DNA of 64,000 bases from Neiella holothuriorum (GCF_019457915.1 NZ_JAHZSS010000002.1:186001-250000), one strand, 5' to 3'; positions 18,362 through 33,235 are shown, numbered from the stretch's first letter. Program-made: numbers and translations. The notes: generated by a model from the letters alone, not told the origin.

Positions 18362-19117
18362 ATGACAGATTCAAGCTCCGCGACCACTCATTTTGGATTT
18401 CGCCAAGTCGACAAAGAACAGAAAGTTTCGATGGTGGCTGATGTATTCCACTCCGTAGCGGATAAATACGATGTGATGAACGACCTGATGTCGTTTGGCG
18501 TTCACCGTGCTTGGAAGCTATTTACGCGCGAATGCAGCGGTGTAAAAGTAGGCGATCGTGTGCTGGACATTGCCGGCGGTACCGGCGACATCACCGCCTT
18601 GATGTCGAAGCGAGTTGGCCCCACTGGCCAGGTTGTCTTAGCCGATATTAATGCCTCTATGCTGAAAGTTGGTAAGGCCAAATTGCGTGATCGTGGCGTG
18701 GTGGGCAATATCGATTTTGTACAAGCAAATGCGGAAGCATTGCCATTTCCTAGTAACTACTTTGACGTCATCACCATTGCTTTTGGACTTCGTAATGTCA
18801 CCGAGAAAAGCAACGCGTTGGCTTCCATGTTGCGAGTGCTGAAGCCGGGAGGCCGATTACTAGTACTGGAATTCTCCAAACCGCAATATGGCTGGCTCAA
18901 TAAGGTTTACGATACTTACTCGTTTAAGTTATTACCGAAAATGGGCGAGCTTGTTGCCAATGATAGTGAGAGCTATCAATACCTTGCGGAGTCCATTCGT
19001 ATGCACCCCGACCAAGACACTCTAGCGCAAATGATGCGTGACGTGGGCTTTGACGAAGTCAGCTACTTCAATTTAAGCGGCGGCATTGTTGCCTTGCACC
19101 GCGGCTATAAGTTTTGA
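18362..19117 (+). CDS. ubiE: ubiquinone/menaquinone biosynthesis C-methyltransferase UbiE
   Basis: At 251 residues it has the same length as E. coli UbiE. The SAM-binding motif is [10 protein letters not shown], and the two UbiE/COQ5 signatures are [17 protein letters not shown] and [17 protein letters not shown]. The C-terminus HRGYKF is typical. It methylates the benzoquinone ring at carbon 2 in ubiquinone synthesis and demethylmenaquinone in menaquinone synthesis. I chose the ATG at 18362 ([13 protein letters not shown]) because it aligns with the family and has AAGG 8 nt upstream; a longer frame begins at 18272. It is first of a long co-directional run with ubiJ, ubiB and tatABC. Confidence 0.96.
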   Translation: MTDSSSATTHFGFRQVDKEQKVSMVADVFHSVADKYDVMNDLMSFGVHRAWKLFTRECSGVKVGDRVLDIAGGTGDITALMSKRVGPTGQVVLADINASMLKVGKAKLRDRGVVGNIDFVQANAEALPFPSNYFDVITIAFGLRNVTEKSNALASMLRVLKPGGRLLVLEFSKPQYGWLNKVYDTYSFKLLPKMGELVANDSESYQYLAESIRMHPDQDTLAQMMRDVGFDEVSYFNLSGGIVALHRGYKF

Positions 19118-19124
19118 GTTGGTG

Positions 19125-19718
19125 ATGCTGCAAGCGCTGTTTATCTCATTAGCTGACAAGGTGCTGGCGGCGTATCTGAGTCAGCACCCTATGTCCTCTA
19201 TTCTGGCGAGCTTCAAAGGCAAGGTGTTAGCCGTTGAATGCACCGACTTGCCGCTGGCTATCGAGATTGAGGTTTGTGACCGCCTGCGCCTACAAACCTA
19301 TCAGGGGCAATCGGTTGAATGTCGGATCTCTGGGCGTTTCAGTGACTTACAACGACTAACTACGCCTGCACTGCTGCCGGAGTTAATTAAGTCTGGTGCG
19401 ATTACCCTTGAAGGCGATTTACAATTGGCCAGTCGTATTGCCGATGAATTACGTGATACGCATTTTGATCGTGAAGAATGGCTCTCTCAATGGTTGGGCG
19501 ACGTGCCGGCTCATATGCTTAACACCTTGGGGAATAAATTGATGGCATGGGCTAATACGCGCCGGCAAACGATGACCCATGATGTTGAAGAATATTTACA
19601 AGATGAAATCAAGTGGTTACCGGCCAGCGCCGAGTTGCGACAATTCTCTCACCAGGTGGCATCTTTGGACACTCGTTGCCAGCAACTAGCCCAACGCATT
19701 AAGGCGCTTACGTCATGA
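19125..19718 (+). CDS. ubiJ: ubiquinone biosynthesis accessory factor UbiJ
   Basis: This protein of 197 residues has an N-terminal SCP2-like lipid-binding domain (about 15-110, with SGAITLEGDLQLASRIADEL) and a C-terminal helical part ending in a coiled-coil stretch. UbiJ binds ubiquinone intermediates and partners UbiK in the cytosolic Ubi complex. It starts 7 bp after ubiE and precedes ubiB, the E. coli order. The ATG at 19125 gives MLQALFISLADK; a GTG one codon earlier is possible. Confidence 0.92.
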   Translation: MLQALFISLADKVLAAYLSQHPMSSILASFKGKVLAVECTDLPLAIEIEVCDRLRLQTYQGQSVECRISGRFSDLQRLTTPALLPELIKSGAITLEGDLQLASRIADELRDTHFDREEWLSQWLGDVPAHMLNTLGNKLMAWANTRRQTMTHDVEEYLQDEIKWLPASAELRQFSHQVASLDTRCQQLAQRIKALTS

Positions 19719-19764
19719 ATACTGGTAACAGAAGCACAATATTTATTGGTAAAGGGCCGTCAAT

Positions 19765-21408
19765 ATGCTGATCAAACAACATTGGCGCTTGTATCAAATT
19801 ACCAAAATATTTTGGCAATATCGGCTTGATAAACTATTCCCCGAGAGCTGGTTACCTTGGTATATCCGCTACGCTCGGTTTGTGGTGCTTTGGTTTCGCC
19901 CCGTTAACAAGCAAGATTCCGATGCTGCTCGTTTTCGCTTAGCACTCGAAGCGCTTGGGCCTGTGTTCGTTAAGTTTGGCCAAATGCTGTCGACGCGTCG
20001 CGATCTGCTGCCCGATGAATATGCCGAAGAGCTTGCAAAATTGCAGGACCGAGTGCCGCCGTTTTGCCAGCAACAAGCGCAACAACAAATAGAGGCGGCA
20101 TTTGGTCAGCCGTTAGCAAACATTTTCAGCAGCTTTGAGGCCGAGCCTTTGGCTTCTGCATCCGTTGCACAAGTTCATGGCGCGCAATTGCAGATTGCTG
20201 GCGAACAGCGTGATGTGGTGGTGAAAGTGATTCGCCCAGGCATCGCTAAAGTGATTGCCGCGGATATTTCGGTCATGTCGATGTTTGCTGGTCTGGCGGA
20301 AAAGTTTTTACCCGATGGCAAACGCTTGCGACCCAAAGAGGTCGTTAATGAGTATCGAAAAACCTTGTTTGATGAACTCGATTTAATGCGCGAAGCTGCG
20401 AATGGGATTCAGCTGCGTCGCAATTTTGAAGGTTCTGACAGTCTTTATATTCCCGAAATTTATGCAGATTTTTGTCGTCAAAATGTTTTGGTGATGGAGC
20501 GTATCGACGGGATCCCAGTGAGCGATATTGCCAGCCTGAAAGCCCAAGGCTCCAATATGGAGAAGCTGGCCGAACGAGGTGTTGAGGTCTTTTTTACGCA
20601 GGTGTTTCGTGATTCATTTTTCCACGCAGACATGCACCCGGGCAATATCTTTGTGTCGCGCGAGCACCCGCATGATCCTATGTACATTGGGGTTGATTTT
20701 GGCATTGTGGGTACCCTCAACCGTGATGATAAGCGCTATTTGGCCGAAAATTTTCTGGCATTCTTTAACCGGGATTATCGGAAAGTGGCCGAGCTGCATG
20801 TCGCGTCTGGCTGGGTACCGGCCGATACCAATGTTGAAGAATTTGAGTTCGCTATCCGTACCGTATGCGAGCCTATCTTTCAGAAGCCGCTGGCAGAAAT
20901 ATCATTTGGTCACGTGTTGATTAACTTGTTTAATACGGCGCGCCGTTTCAATATGGAAGTTCAGCCGCAATTGGTGTTGTTAGAGAAAACCCTGTTGTAT
21001 ATTGAAGGGTTAGGGCGTCAGCTATACCCGCAACTGGATTTGTGGAAAACCGCCAAGCCATTTTTGGAAGATTGGATGGCCCTGCAAATTGGCCCTAAAG
21101 CAGTGTGGCGAGACATCAAGGAAAATGCGCCGTTCTGGGGTGAGAAACTACCAGAAATGCCGGCGCTGATTTATGACTCACTGCATGCGGTTCAGCGTTT
21201 TACTGAGCAGCATCAACGCGCATCAACGCAAATGGGACGTTGGCGCCAACAACAGGCAACATCGTTCTATTGGCTAATGACAGCAGGTATTCTGGCATTG
21301 TCTGCGGCCCTAATTCATGACAGTGTAGGCTGGCCTGCGCTGACGGGAGTTTCATCGGCTGCGGCAATCTGCTGGTTGCGGGGCTGGTGGCTTAATTGGC
21401 GGAAGTAG
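19765..21408 (+). CDS. ubiB: ubiquinone biosynthesis kinase-like protein UbiB
   Basis: An atypical protein-kinase-like ATPase of the ADCK/COQ8 family, 547 aa. The diagnostic KxGQ motif is [16 protein letters not shown] (K70-Q73), followed by the alanine-rich loop region [29 protein letters not shown] and VDFGIVG. Two C-terminal hydrophobic segments (about 498-516 and 520-538) anchor it to the inner membrane. UbiB is needed for ubiquinone synthesis, probably for extracting or delivering the lipid intermediates. It lies 46 bp after ubiJ and 55 bp before tatA. Confidence 0.96.
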   Translation: MLIKQHWRLYQITKIFWQYRLDKLFPESWLPWYIRYARFVVLWFRPVNKQDSDAARFRLALEALGPVFVKFGQMLSTRRDLLPDEYAEELAKLQDRVPPFCQQQAQQQIEAAFGQPLANIFSSFEAEPLASASVAQVHGAQLQIAGEQRDVVVKVIRPGIAKVIAADISVMSMFAGLAEKFLPDGKRLRPKEVVNEYRKTLFDELDLMREAANGIQLRRNFEGSDSLYIPEIYADFCRQNVLVMERIDGIPVSDIASLKAQGSNMEKLAERGVEVFFTQVFRDSFFHADMHPGNIFVSREHPHDPMYIGVDFGIVGTLNRDDKRYLAENFLAFFNRDYRKVAELHVASGWVPADTNVEEFEFAIRTVCEPIFQKPLAEISFGHVLINLFNTARRFNMEVQPQLVLLEKTLLYIEGLGRQLYPQLDLWKTAKPFLEDWMALQIGPKAVWRDIKENAPFWGEKLPEMPALIYDSLHAVQRFTEQHQRASTQMGRWRQQQATSFYWLMTAGILALSAALIHDSVGWPALTGVSSAAAICWLRGWWLNWRK

Positions 21409-21463
21409 CCCAGTGTGGCGTCGCTCTTTATCATATTTTTACGTCTAACAAAGGATTAACACC

Positions 21464-21718
21464 ATGGGTGGAATCAGCATTTGGCAGCTATTGATTATCG
21501 CGGTAATTGTGGCCTTGCTGTTTGGGACAAAAAAATTACGTGGTCTGGGTACCGATTTAGGATCTGCCATTAAAGGATTTAAAGAATCTGTTGGCAACGA
21601 CGATAAAGCGGAAACTGAAACGAACGAACAGTTGACCGACAAAGGTGCGGGTACGCCACCAATTGACGGTCAGGATGCTGATTTTAGCGATCAAACGTCT
21701 AAAACTCATAAGAAGTAA
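21464..21718 (+). CDS. tatA: Sec-independent protein translocase subunit TatA
   Basis: At 84 residues it has one N-terminal helix ([18 protein letters not shown]), the conserved [10 protein letters not shown] hinge, an amphipathic helix ([11 protein letters not shown]) and an acidic, disordered tail. TatA oligomers form the transport path for folded twin-arginine proteins. AAGGA lies 8 nt before the ATG. It is first of tatABC. Confidence 0.95.
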   Translation: MGGISIWQLLIIAVIVALLFGTKKLRGLGTDLGSAIKGFKESVGNDDKAETETNEQLTDKGAGTPPIDGQDADFSDQTSKTHKK

Positions 21719-21723
21719 CCATA

Positions 21724-22098
21724 GTGTTTGACATCGGTTTCTGGGAACTTGGCGTTATCGCCGTGATGGGCTTAATTGTGCTTGGGCCGGAGCGTTTGCC
21801 CGGCGCCCTGCGAACCGTTATCAGTTGGGTTCGTTCCGTGCGCAGTATGGCCACCAATGTAAAAGAAGAAATTAGTCAGGAGCTGCACATTCACGAGTTG
21901 CAGCAAAACCTGAAAAAGGCCGAACAACAAGGCATGGCGGATTTAGCGCCGGATCTACAACGCTCGGTTGATGAGCTAAAAGATGCGGCAGCTTCCGTGC
22001 AACGCCCTTATCAAGATGACAGCCCTTCTTCGACGAATCGAACCAATCAGGCAACACCAATAGACGTTACTAAGCGAGATCAAAGCAATGACGGATAA
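21724..22098 (+). CDS. tatB: Sec-independent protein translocase subunit TatB
   Basis: The protein begins [30 protein letters not shown], with the conserved glutamate in the helix and the GPERLP hinge that distinguish TatB from TatA. A long amphipathic and coiled helix and a polar tail follow (124 aa in all). It forms the substrate-receptor complex with TatC. The start is GTG, 5 bp after tatA, and the end overlaps tatC by 11 bp. Confidence 0.94.
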   Translation: MFDIGFWELGVIAVMGLIVLGPERLPGALRTVISWVRSVRSMATNVKEEISQELHIHELQQNLKKAEQQGMADLAPDLQRSVDELKDAAASVQRPYQDDSPSSTNRTNQATPIDVTKRDQSNDG

Positions 22099-22858
22099 CG
22101 GTATCCCGCTAATTGCTCACCTCATAGAATTGCGTTCCCGACTGCTGCGAGCAGTAATCGCTATCCTTCTGATTTTTTTGAGCTTAGTTTATTTTGCTAA
22201 TGATCTTTACCATTGGATTGCGGGGCCGTTAATCGCCCAGTTGCCTGAAGGCAGCAATATGATTGCGACTAACGTGGCGGCGCCGTTCTTTACACCGTTT
22301 AAGTTAACCCTAGTGGTGGCTATGGCGCTAGCCATGCCGGTGGTGTTGCATCAGGTTTGGGGATTTATTGCGCCAGGCTTATACCGCCACGAGCGGCGGT
22401 TGGCGATCCCTTTGTTATTCATGAGTGTGGTGTTGTTTTACGGTGGCATTGCATTTGCGTTTTACATTGTATTTCCGCTGGCATTTAGCTTCTTTACCAG
22501 CGTGGCACCAGAAGATGTGGTCATCGCCACCGACATATCGAGTTATCTCGATTTTGTGCTCAAGATATTGTTTGCATTCGGGTTGGCCTTTGAGATCCCT
22601 ATTGCGGTCATTTTGATGTGTGCCAGCGGCATGACGACGCCAGCCGTTCTCCGCACTAAACGCCCCTATGTTATTGTTTCAGCGTTTATTATCGGTATGC
22701 TACTAACGCCGCCAGATGTAATTTCTCAAACGCTGTTGGCGCTGCCGATGTGGCTGCTGTTTGAACTTGGTGTGATGATGTCATCTTTCTATGCCCGCAA
22801 ATCAGATGAAGATGATGAAGAAGTAGAAAAAAAGGAACAATCTGAAAGTGAAAACTAA
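22088..22858 (+). CDS. tatC: Sec-independent protein translocase subunit TatC
   Basis: Six membrane helices in 256 residues. The N-terminal [15 protein letters not shown] and the cytosolic PFFTPFKLT and YRHERR regions match the twin-arginine signal-binding receptor. A charged C-terminal tail ([14 protein letters not shown]) ends the protein. It overlaps tatB at its start and the next secreted-protein gene by 11 bp at its end, so the genes are translationally coupled. tatD, often next in related genomes, is not found here. Confidence 0.95.
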   Translation: MTDNGIPLIAHLIELRSRLLRAVIAILLIFLSLVYFANDLYHWIAGPLIAQLPEGSNMIATNVAAPFFTPFKLTLVVAMALAMPVVLHQVWGFIAPGLYRHERRLAIPLLFMSVVLFYGGIAFAFYIVFPLAFSFFTSVAPEDVVIATDISSYLDFVLKILFAFGLAFEIPIAVILMCASGMTTPAVLRTKRPYVIVSAFIIGMLLTPPDVISQTLLALPMWLLFELGVMMSSFYARKSDEDDEEVEKKEQSESEN

Positions 22859-23393
22859 TATCACCGGTCTTGTTGCGTGCTTGCTCATAAGCGTTCCCGC
22901 TGCCAATGCAGTTGACTGGCAGGCAGAATGGCAGCTGTGCTCTTCGGTTAGCAACGATAAGCAACGTTTAGCTTGCTTTGATGGCATTACAAAACGGCAA
23001 TTTGCATCACCAGAGCGTCAGGATTTAACGTCAAACACAAAGCCTGTCGTTCCTGTGGCTGACGTGCCGGAACAATCAATATCTGCTAGCTCGGAAGCTG
23101 CCGTTGTGGCGGCGAAGCCATCTGCTCAACAGGCGTTTGGCTTGGAACGTGAAATTGCTAAGCAGCAAACAAAAGAGCTGGATGAAATTAGTGCTGAAGT
23201 GACCGCCGTCAGTAAAGATCCCTACGGTAAATTGACGTTGACGTTGGACAATCAGCAGCGCTGGAAGCTACAAGAAAAAGGGCCACGTCTTAAAACCGGC
23301 GATACGGTCATCGTATCACGGGGTGCACTTGGGTCTTTTTATGTTAATAAAGCGGGTGTTAGCCGCAAGAGCCGCGCCAAACGGCTCGATTAA
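22848..23393 (+). CDS. secreted protein of unknown function (VasI-like N-terminal motif)
   Basis: A signal peptide (about 1-21, ending PAANA) predicts periplasmic location. The mature start contains [17 protein letters not shown], a two-cysteine C-x(n)-RLACFD pattern seen in type VI secretion-associated VasI/TagO-like and related small proteins. A low-complexity linker (about 45-100) and a C-terminal segment that could form an OB-like barrel ([32 protein letters not shown]) follow. No type VI genes are nearby, so I do not assign that role. The start is GTG, overlapping tatC; the next gene follows by 14 bp. Confidence 0.75.
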   Translation: MKTNITGLVACLLISVPAANAVDWQAEWQLCSSVSNDKQRLACFDGITKRQFASPERQDLTSNTKPVVPVADVPEQSISASSEAAVVAAKPSAQQAFGLEREIAKQQTKELDEISAEVTAVSKDPYGKLTLTLDNQQRWKLQEKGPRLKTGDTVIVSRGALGSFYVNKAGVSRKSRAKRLD

Positions 23394-23407
23394 TTCAGTA
23401 GGACGTT

Positions 23408-27404
<3,997 letters not shown>

Positions 27405-27408
27405 GGCC

Positions 27409-28695
27409 TTAATTTGACGGTTTTCCTTGTGGGCGTCGATTGCCGCCATTATTGCGAGAGCGTTTACGACCACTTTGATTTACTTGTCGCGTACGAGGCA
27501 TATATTTTGGTGGCTTCACATCGGTCAGTAGTGCCGAAGAGTCATATTGAGTCACTGGAATTTCATGAGCAATGTAGGACTCAATAGCTGGCAAATTAAT
27601 CGCGTATTGCTCACAAGCAAAGCTGATCGCATGGCCGCTAGCGCCTGCACGACCCGTTCGGCCAATTCGGTGAACGTAATCTTCGGCATCGTCTGGCAAG
27701 TCGTAGTTAAACACGTGGGTCACCGCTGGAATGTGCAAACCACGGGCAGCAACATCGGTAGCAACCAAAATATCTAACTCGCCTTGGGTGAATTGCTCCA
27801 AAATCTTCAGGCGTTTGCGTTGCGGTACATCGCCGGTCAGCAAGCCTACGCGATGTTCTTCGCCGGCCAACGCGCCCCAGATTTTTTCACAACCATGCTT
27901 GGTGTTACCAAACACAATGGCTTTATCGGGCCACTCTTCTTCCATCAGGGTTAGCAACAAGGTCATCTTGTCTTCGTTTGATGGATAGAACAGCTCTTCT
28001 TGAATTTTCTCTGCGGTTTTACGCTCTGGCTCAATCTGCACATGAATCGGTTCGTTCATGTGCTCGTACGCTAATTCACGCACTTTGTATGACAGGGTGG
28101 CCGAGTAAAGCAGATTCAAACGTTCTGATGGCGGCGGCAAGCGGCGCATCATGTAACGAATGTCTTTAATGAAGCCGAGGTCAAACATGCGGTCGGCTTC
28201 GTCAAGCACCACCACTTGCACGTCATCTAAGCTGATCACGCCTTGTTTGAAGTAATCGATGAGGCGGCCCATGGTGGCAACCAGCACATCGACGCCTTGT
28301 TGTAGGCGCTGACGTTGAATATCGTAGCCCTCGCCGCCATACACAACTTGCAGCTTAATGCCGGTGTGTTTGGCCATCAGCTCGGCGTCATTGTGAATTT
28401 GAATCACCAACTCACGGGTTGGTGCTACAATCACGGCGCGAGGATGATTTGATGGGCGATCATCGCGAGCAGGGTTGTTTAGCAGGTGGTGGAAAGTCGC
28501 GGCTAAAAACGCAATGGTTTTACCCGTGCCTGTTTGTGCCTGACCCGCAACGTCTTTACCGGTCAATGCCAAAGGCAAGGTTTTAGCCTGAATCGGGGTG
28601 CAAAAATCGAACCCTTTTTCGGTGAGTGCGCTCAGCACCTGAGGGTGCAGCGAAAATTCGCTAAAGCGCTGTTCAGTTAAGTGTGTTTTGCTCAT
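27409..28695 (-). CDS. rhlB: ATP-dependent RNA helicase RhlB
   Basis: DEAD-box helicase of 428 aa. Q-motif [11 protein letters not shown], Walker [28 protein letters not shown] (motif II), SAT (III), [11 protein letters not shown] (V) and [10 protein letters not shown] (VI). The short basic C-terminal tail ([15 protein letters not shown]) fits RhlB, the helicase of the RNA degradosome. The [14 protein letters not shown] stretch and the place beside trxA, rho and gppA match E. coli rhlB. It is divergent from trxA and first of a pair with gppA. Confidence 0.95.
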   Translation of the reverse strand: MSKTHLTEQRFSEFSLHPQVLSALTEKGFDFCTPIQAKTLPLALTGKDVAGQAQTGTGKTIAFLAATFHHLLNNPARDDRPSNHPRAVIVAPTRELVIQIHNDAELMAKHTGIKLQVVYGGEGYDIQRQRLQQGVDVLVATMGRLIDYFKQGVISLDDVQVVVLDEADRMFDLGFIKDIRYMMRRLPPPSERLNLLYSATLSYKVRELAYEHMNEPIHVQIEPERKTAEKIQEELFYPSNEDKMTLLLTLMEEEWPDKAIVFGNTKHGCEKIWGALAGEEHRVGLLTGDVPQRKRLKILEQFTQGELDILVATDVAARGLHIPAVTHVFNYDLPDDAEDYVHRIGRTGRAGASGHAISFACEQYAINLPAIESYIAHEIPVTQYDSSALLTDVKPPKYMPRTRQVNQSGRKRSRNNGGNRRPQGKPSN

Positions 28696-28740
28696 TAGGT
28701 AAGCATATCAGGTTAAACTTGCAAATATAAACAACATGAC

Positions 28741-28770
28741 TTGAAATAGATCCATTGTGTCGCCATTAAT
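28741..28770 (+). promoter_or_regulatory. trxA: possible trxA promoter
   Basis: TTGAAA (28741-28746) and ATTAAT (28765-28770) are 18 bp apart and lie 44 bp before the trxA start. The -10 is only a fair match, so this is a weak call. Confidence 0.35.
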
Positions 28771-28814
28771 AGTGTCTGAACCAAGTGCGACCTAACCCTT
28801 ATTTGGAGCAATCA

Positions 28815-29141
28815 ATGAGCGACAAAATTGTCCACGTGACAGATGCCAGTTTTGAAAATGACGTATTAAAAGCCAGTGGCCCAGTGTTGGTCGACTTCTG
28901 GGCAGAATGGTGTGGCCCTTGTAAGATGATCGCGCCGATTCTGGATGAAGTTGCAGCTGAGTTTGATGGCAAGTTAACCATCGCCAAATTAAATATCGAT
29001 GACAATGCCGATACGGCACCTAAATTCGGCATTCGCGGCATCCCAACATTATTGCTGTTTAAAGACGGCAACGTTGCTGCGACCAAAGTTGGCGCTTTAT
29101 CAAAAGGCCAGTTGGTCGAGTTTATCAACGACAACCTGTAA
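28815..29141 (+). CDS. trxA: thioredoxin 1
   Basis: At 108 residues it has the E. coli thioredoxin length. The redox site is [10 protein letters not shown] (C33, C36), with the cis-proline in [10 protein letters not shown]. It reduces protein disulfides in the cytoplasm. The ATG preceded by GGAG was chosen over an upstream in-frame start. It lies between divergent rhlB and downstream rho, as in E. coli. Confidence 0.97.
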   Translation: MSDKIVHVTDASFENDVLKASGPVLVDFWAEWCGPCKMIAPILDEVAAEFDGKLTIAKLNIDDNADTAPKFGIRGIPTLLLFKDGNVAATKVGALSKGQLVEFINDNL

Positions 29142-29170
29142 CCTGAGTTTGCGGTTACCGTTGTTGAATT

Positions 29171-29204
29171 AAGGCCTCCGATATTTATTCGTTGGCCTTT
29201 TTGT
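29171..29204 (+). terminator. probable intrinsic terminator or attenuator between trxA and rho
   Basis: The stem AAGGCC/GGCCTT is extended by CGA/TCG across a 2-nt internal loop, with a TATTTAT loop and five T residues. It lies 29 bp after trxA. The rest of the 234-bp gap up to rho is a leader with no gene I can support. Confidence 0.6.
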
Positions 29205-29375
29205 CTTCTTTCTGGACGAATCTTTTCTTTGGTGTTACTTTATAGCTAACTGAGTTCCCTTCTTGCGGTCTATTTGGCCGGGAAATTCCAAAAAGTCTTT
29301 TCTCTGTGATGCGATTAGTCGCGTCATATATGCAACTAAACCATCCAATATAACCGACCTGTAGCAGATCCCAAG

Positions 29376-30635
29376 ATGCACCTGACCGAGTTAAAAAATA
29401 CCCCAGTATCAGAGCTAATTGCTCTGGGCGAAAGTAAGGGCCTAGACAATCTAGCCCGCTTACGTAAACAAGATATTATTTTCACCATTCTGAAAACTCA
29501 CGCCAAAGGCGGCGAAGATATTTTCGGAAGCGGTGTGTTAGAAATTCTGCAGGACGGCTTCGGCTTCCTGCGTAGCGCCGACAGCTCTTACCTTGCTGGT
29601 CCGGATGATATCTATGTATCACCGAGCCAGATCCGGCGCTTTAACTTGCGTACCGGCGATACCATTGCCGGTAAAATCCGCCCACCGAAAGAAGGCGAGC
29701 GGTATTTCGCATTGTTGAAGGTTAATGAAGTTAACTTTGACCGTCCGGAAAATTCTCGCAACAAAATCCTATTTGAAAACCTAACACCGTTGCATGCTAA
29801 TGAACGTATGCGCATGGAGCGCGGTAATGGTTCAACGGAAGACATTACTGCCCGTGTATTGGATTTAGCCTCGCCTACCGGTAAAGGTCAGCGTGGTTTG
29901 ATTGTGGCACCGCCAAAAGCGGGTAAAACCATTCTTTTGCAGAATCTGGCCCAATCCATTGCTGCCAACCACCCTGAATGTGAATTGATGGTGTTGCTGA
30001 TTGACGAACGTCCGGAAGAAGTAACTGAGATGAAGCGCTTGGTTAAAGGTGAGGTTGTTGCCTCGACCTTTGATGAGCCAGCGAGTCGTCACGTTCAGGT
30101 TGCTGAAATGGTGATCGCAAAAGCGAAGCGTTTGGTAGAGCATAAGAAAGACGTTGTGATCTTGCTTGACTCGATTACTCGTCTCGCTCGTGCTTACAAC
30201 ACCGTCATTCCTTCGTCCGGTAAAGTTCTTACTGGTGGTGTCGATGCTAACGCGTTGCATAAGCCTAAGCGTTTCTTTGGTGCGGCACGTAATGTCGAAG
30301 AAGGCGGCAGCCTGACCATTTTGGCCACTGCGTTAATCGATACCGGCTCGAAGATGGATGAAGTTATTTACGAGGAATTCAAAGGCACAGGTAACATGGA
30401 AGTGCATTTGGACCGTAAAATCGCAGAAAAACGCGTCTTCCCAGCGATTAATATCAATCGCTCTGGTACCCGTCGCGAAGAGTTGCTTACGACGCCAGAA
30501 GAGCTACAGAAGATGTGGATCTTGCGCAAAATCATCCACCCAATGGATGAAATTAGCGGCATGGAATTCCTCATTGATAAATTAGCGATGACGAAAACAA
30601 ATGACGATTTCTTCGAAGCGATGAAGAAAAAGTAG
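29376..30635 (+). CDS. rho: transcription termination factor Rho
   Basis: RNA-dependent ATPase of 419 aa that ends transcription at unstructured C-rich RNA. The N-terminal helix bundle starts [14 protein letters not shown]. The RNA-binding cold-shock domain has GFGFLR (61-66). Walker A is APPKAGKT (178-185), Walker [11 protein letters not shown], the Q-loop [16 protein letters not shown], and the R-loop region lies near [11 protein letters not shown]. It ends with [10 protein letters not shown]. It sits behind a long leader, as expected for an autoregulated gene, and has its own terminator. Confidence 0.98.
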   Translation: MHLTELKNTPVSELIALGESKGLDNLARLRKQDIIFTILKTHAKGGEDIFGSGVLEILQDGFGFLRSADSSYLAGPDDIYVSPSQIRRFNLRTGDTIAGKIRPPKEGERYFALLKVNEVNFDRPENSRNKILFENLTPLHANERMRMERGNGSTEDITARVLDLASPTGKGQRGLIVAPPKAGKTILLQNLAQSIAANHPECELMVLLIDERPEEVTEMKRLVKGEVVASTFDEPASRHVQVAEMVIAKAKRLVEHKKDVVILLDSITRLARAYNTVIPSSGKVLTGGVDANALHKPKRFFGAARNVEEGGSLTILATALIDTGSKMDEVIYEEFKGTGNMEVHLDRKIAEKRVFPAININRSGTRREELLTTPEELQKMWILRKIIHPMDEISGMEFLIDKLAMTKTNDDFFEAMKKK

Positions 30636-30653
30636 AAAATTGTGGCTATATCG

Positions 30654-30694
30654 AAGGCAGCGGTGGCTAGTTTATAGCTTTTGCTGCCTTTTTT
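30654..30694 (+). terminator. intrinsic terminator after rho
   Basis: The 8-bp stem AAGGCAGC/GCTGCCTT encloses a smaller GCTA/TAGC hairpin and is followed by T residues. It begins 19 bp after the rho stop codon. Confidence 0.8.
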
Positions 30695-30768
30695 AGTGCA
30701 GAATAGTACGGTTTTAGAGCCAGTTAACGCCATTGCTGGTGAGTCACATTTTTGAGATCGGGTAATTG

Positions 30769-31671
30769 ATGATAGTTGCCAAGGCGGCACGAGTATTTGC
30801 ACTCGGACTTTGCATGGTATTTAGTGCCAGTTGCATTGCCGATCGCTATGCCGACAGCGCTCATTCTGAGTCGTTCCAGCAACTCTATGGTCAGGTTCGA
30901 AGCGCACCGCTTGATTACACGCCATCAGATCTAATCTATCCGCATACATTAAACACCGCGATTGAATTGGCCGTGCTGCAGCATATGCAACGATTGCTGC
31001 GCCAGTCTCAATTAACCGCCGATGAACGTCATTGGATTGAGCAATGGCAATTGGGTGAGGTCAGTCATCCAACTATCCCCCATTTGGCGCAGCGACTCAC
31101 CACCAAAGCTGAAGTGCTCACGGCGGTGCCGAATGTGTCAGAGTGGTTGCTACTGCCTGAAACCAAACAATTATATTGGCTTAGCCAAGCCGCGTTCAGC
31201 GCATGCCAAGAGGCTGACTTTTCAGCTCTAGCAGATACAGTGTTGGTGGCGAAGGTGTTGCGCTGTCAACAAGCAGAGGCTCTCAGTGATGCGCTGGCCC
31301 GTGGCGAGCGCTCAGCTACCTTGCCAAGTTTGCCAAAAATTCCCGTTATATTTGATCCATCAACAGCTAAAAAATTACTACTAGAAGCAGCTAAAAATCG
31401 TGATTTAGCGGTAGTTGCCATGCCGATTTTAGCGCAAAATTTTGGCGCGGATGAGGACGTACAGTCACTCATGGTCGCCGGTTTATATGATGAGCAAATT
31501 GGTGCCATTTCTGCCGTTTCATTGGCGAAATATGGCTCCCAGCAAACTTTATTGGAGTTACACCGTAAACTGCAGTTGCAACAATTAGATAGCCCAGCCG
31601 ATCGCTTTGCAAAAGTTGCCATTGAGCAAAGCGGTTATCTACTCGAGCCTCTCGCCGCACAACTTCCTTAA
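30769..31671 (+). CDS. exported HEAT-repeat-like protein of unknown function (300 aa)
   Basis: An N-terminal hydrophobic stretch (about 8-24, VFALGLCMVFSASCIA) is a signal peptide. LSASC-like spacing (SASC) could be a lipobox, but the residue pattern is imperfect. The rest is almost wholly helical, with repeated short helical units such as DLAVVAMPILAQNFGADEDVQSLMVAGL and IGAISAVSLAKYGSQQTLLELHRKL that resemble HEAT-type repeats. I recognise no family. It lies between the rho terminator and ubiD, about 60 bp upstream of the latter. The start is ATG at 30769; a TTG directly before it is an alternative. Confidence 0.68.
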   Translation: MIVAKAARVFALGLCMVFSASCIADRYADSAHSESFQQLYGQVRSAPLDYTPSDLIYPHTLNTAIELAVLQHMQRLLRQSQLTADERHWIEQWQLGEVSHPTIPHLAQRLTTKAEVLTAVPNVSEWLLLPETKQLYWLSQAAFSACQEADFSALADTVLVAKVLRCQQAEALSDALARGERSATLPSLPKIPVIFDPSTAKKLLLEAAKNRDLAVVAMPILAQNFGADEDVQSLMVAGLYDEQIGAISAVSLAKYGSQQTLLELHRKLQLQQLDSPADRFAKVAIEQSGYLLEPLAAQLP

Positions 31672-31735
31672 CTGGTGCTGGGCTTGCGCTAGCTGGCCCA
31701 TTATACTGGCGACATAACTTTTCAAATCGATCATT

Positions 31736-33214
31736 ATGAAATACAAGGATCTGCGAGATTTTCTCGATCAGCTTGAGTCCCTCGGTGAACTCAAACGCAT
31801 TTCACAAGAAATAGACCCGAATCTCGAAATGACCGAGATTGCCGATCGCACCTTGCGTGCCGGTGGCCCAGCGCTTCTGTTTGAAAATCCTAAAGGCTTT
31901 GACATTCCGGTGCTGGCCAACTTGTTTGGTACCCCCAAGCGAGTAGCCCTTGGTATGGGGCGTACTGAGGTTGGCGCGTTAAAAGAAGTGGGCCAATTAC
32001 TGGCGTCGCTCAAAGAACCTGAGCCACCGAAAGGTTTTAAAGACGCGATTCAAAAGCTGCCGATGTACAAGCAGGTGCTGAACATGCCAACCAAAGTGTT
32101 GGGCAAAGCACCTTGTCAGCAGATTGTACTTGAAGGCGATGAAGTTGATTTAAACCGCTTACCGGTCATGACCTGTTGGCCTGGTGATGTCGCACCGTTA
32201 GTAACTTGGGGCTTAACCATAACCCGAGGACCACGTTCAAATCGCCAGAATTTAGGTATTTATCGTCAGCAGCTGTTGGCTAAAAACAAACTCATTATGC
32301 GTTGGCTTTCCCATCGTGGTGGCGCGCTTGATTTGCGCGATTGGCAGCAACAGAATCCTGGGCAACCATTCCCAGTTTCCGTCGCACTCGGCGCTGATCC
32401 TGCAACGATTTTAGGCGCGGTAACACCCGTACCGGATACCATGTCTGAGTATGCATTTGCCGGCTTATTACGCGGCAATAAGACAGAAACAGTGCGCTGT
32501 ATTGGCAATGACTTGGAAGTGCCAGCAAGTGCTGAAATTGTGCTGGAAGGAGTCATTGAGCCCGATGAGTTCGCTCCGGAAGGCCCTTATGGCGACCACA
32601 CGGGTTATTACAATGAGGTCGAGTCGTTTCCGGTATTTACCGTGCAGCGCATGACCATGCGTAAAAATCCCATTTATCACAGCACCTATACCGGCCGCCC
32701 TCCTGATGAGCCAGCCGTTCTAGGCGTCGCGTTGAACGAAGTTTTCGTACCGATCTTGCAAAAGCAATTTCCAGAGATCGTTGACTTCTACTTGCCGCCG
32801 GAAGGTTGTTCATATCGCTTAGCGGTGGTGACCATTCGTAAGCAGTATGCAGGCCATGCCAAACGTGTGATGATGGGCGTTTGGTCATTCTTGCGCCAGT
32901 TTATGTACACCAAGTTTGTCATTGTCTGTGATGATGATATTGATGCGCGGAATTGGCAGGACGTGATTTGGGCAATGACAACGCGGATGGATCCTGCTCG
33001 CGACACTACCCTGATTGAAAATACGCCCATTGATTACCTCGACTTTGCTTCGCCCGTGGCGGGGCTGGGTTCGAAAATGGGGATGGACGCAACCAATAAA
33101 TGGCCGGGTGAAACGGATCGCGAATGGGGCGAGCCGATTACCATGAGTCAGCAAATAAAAGATCGAGTCGACGATATTTGGGACGAACTCGGCATTACCT
33201 CTGGCAGTGACTAA
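31736..33214 (+). CDS. ubiD: 4-hydroxy-3-polyprenylbenzoate decarboxylase UbiD
   Basis: This enzyme decarboxylates 3-polyprenyl-4-hydroxybenzoate in ubiquinone synthesis, using prenylated FMN made by UbiX. At 492 aa it has the usual length. Markers are [22 protein letters not shown], the cofactor-binding region WGLTITRGP with NLGIYRQQ and HRGGA, the catalytic-loop [11 protein letters not shown] and the C-terminal [11 protein letters not shown]-like segment ([12 protein letters not shown]). fre follows after 21 bp, as in E. coli. Confidence 0.97.
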   Translation: MKYKDLRDFLDQLESLGELKRISQEIDPNLEMTEIADRTLRAGGPALLFENPKGFDIPVLANLFGTPKRVALGMGRTEVGALKEVGQLLASLKEPEPPKGFKDAIQKLPMYKQVLNMPTKVLGKAPCQQIVLEGDEVDLNRLPVMTCWPGDVAPLVTWGLTITRGPRSNRQNLGIYRQQLLAKNKLIMRWLSHRGGALDLRDWQQQNPGQPFPVSVALGADPATILGAVTPVPDTMSEYAFAGLLRGNKTETVRCIGNDLEVPASAEIVLEGVIEPDEFAPEGPYGDHTGYYNEVESFPVFTVQRMTMRKNPIYHSTYTGRPPDEPAVLGVALNEVFVPILQKQFPEIVDFYLPPEGCSYRLAVVTIRKQYAGHAKRVMMGVWSFLRQFMYTKFVIVCDDDIDARNWQDVIWAMTTRMDPARDTTLIENTPIDYLDFASPVAGLGSKMGMDATNKWPGETDREWGEPITMSQQIKDRVDDIWDELGITSGSD

Positions 33215-33235
33215 ACTGCCGTGTCTGGAGTAGAA

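Noticed and set aside
21205-21230. Short tandem repeat (GCATCAACGC twice) in ubiB
   Set aside because: Only two copies inside a conserved coding region; no sign of function.
31684-31707. Promoter for ubiD (TTGCGC ... TATACT)
   Set aside because: The spacing between the two hexamers is 12 bp, too short for sigma70.
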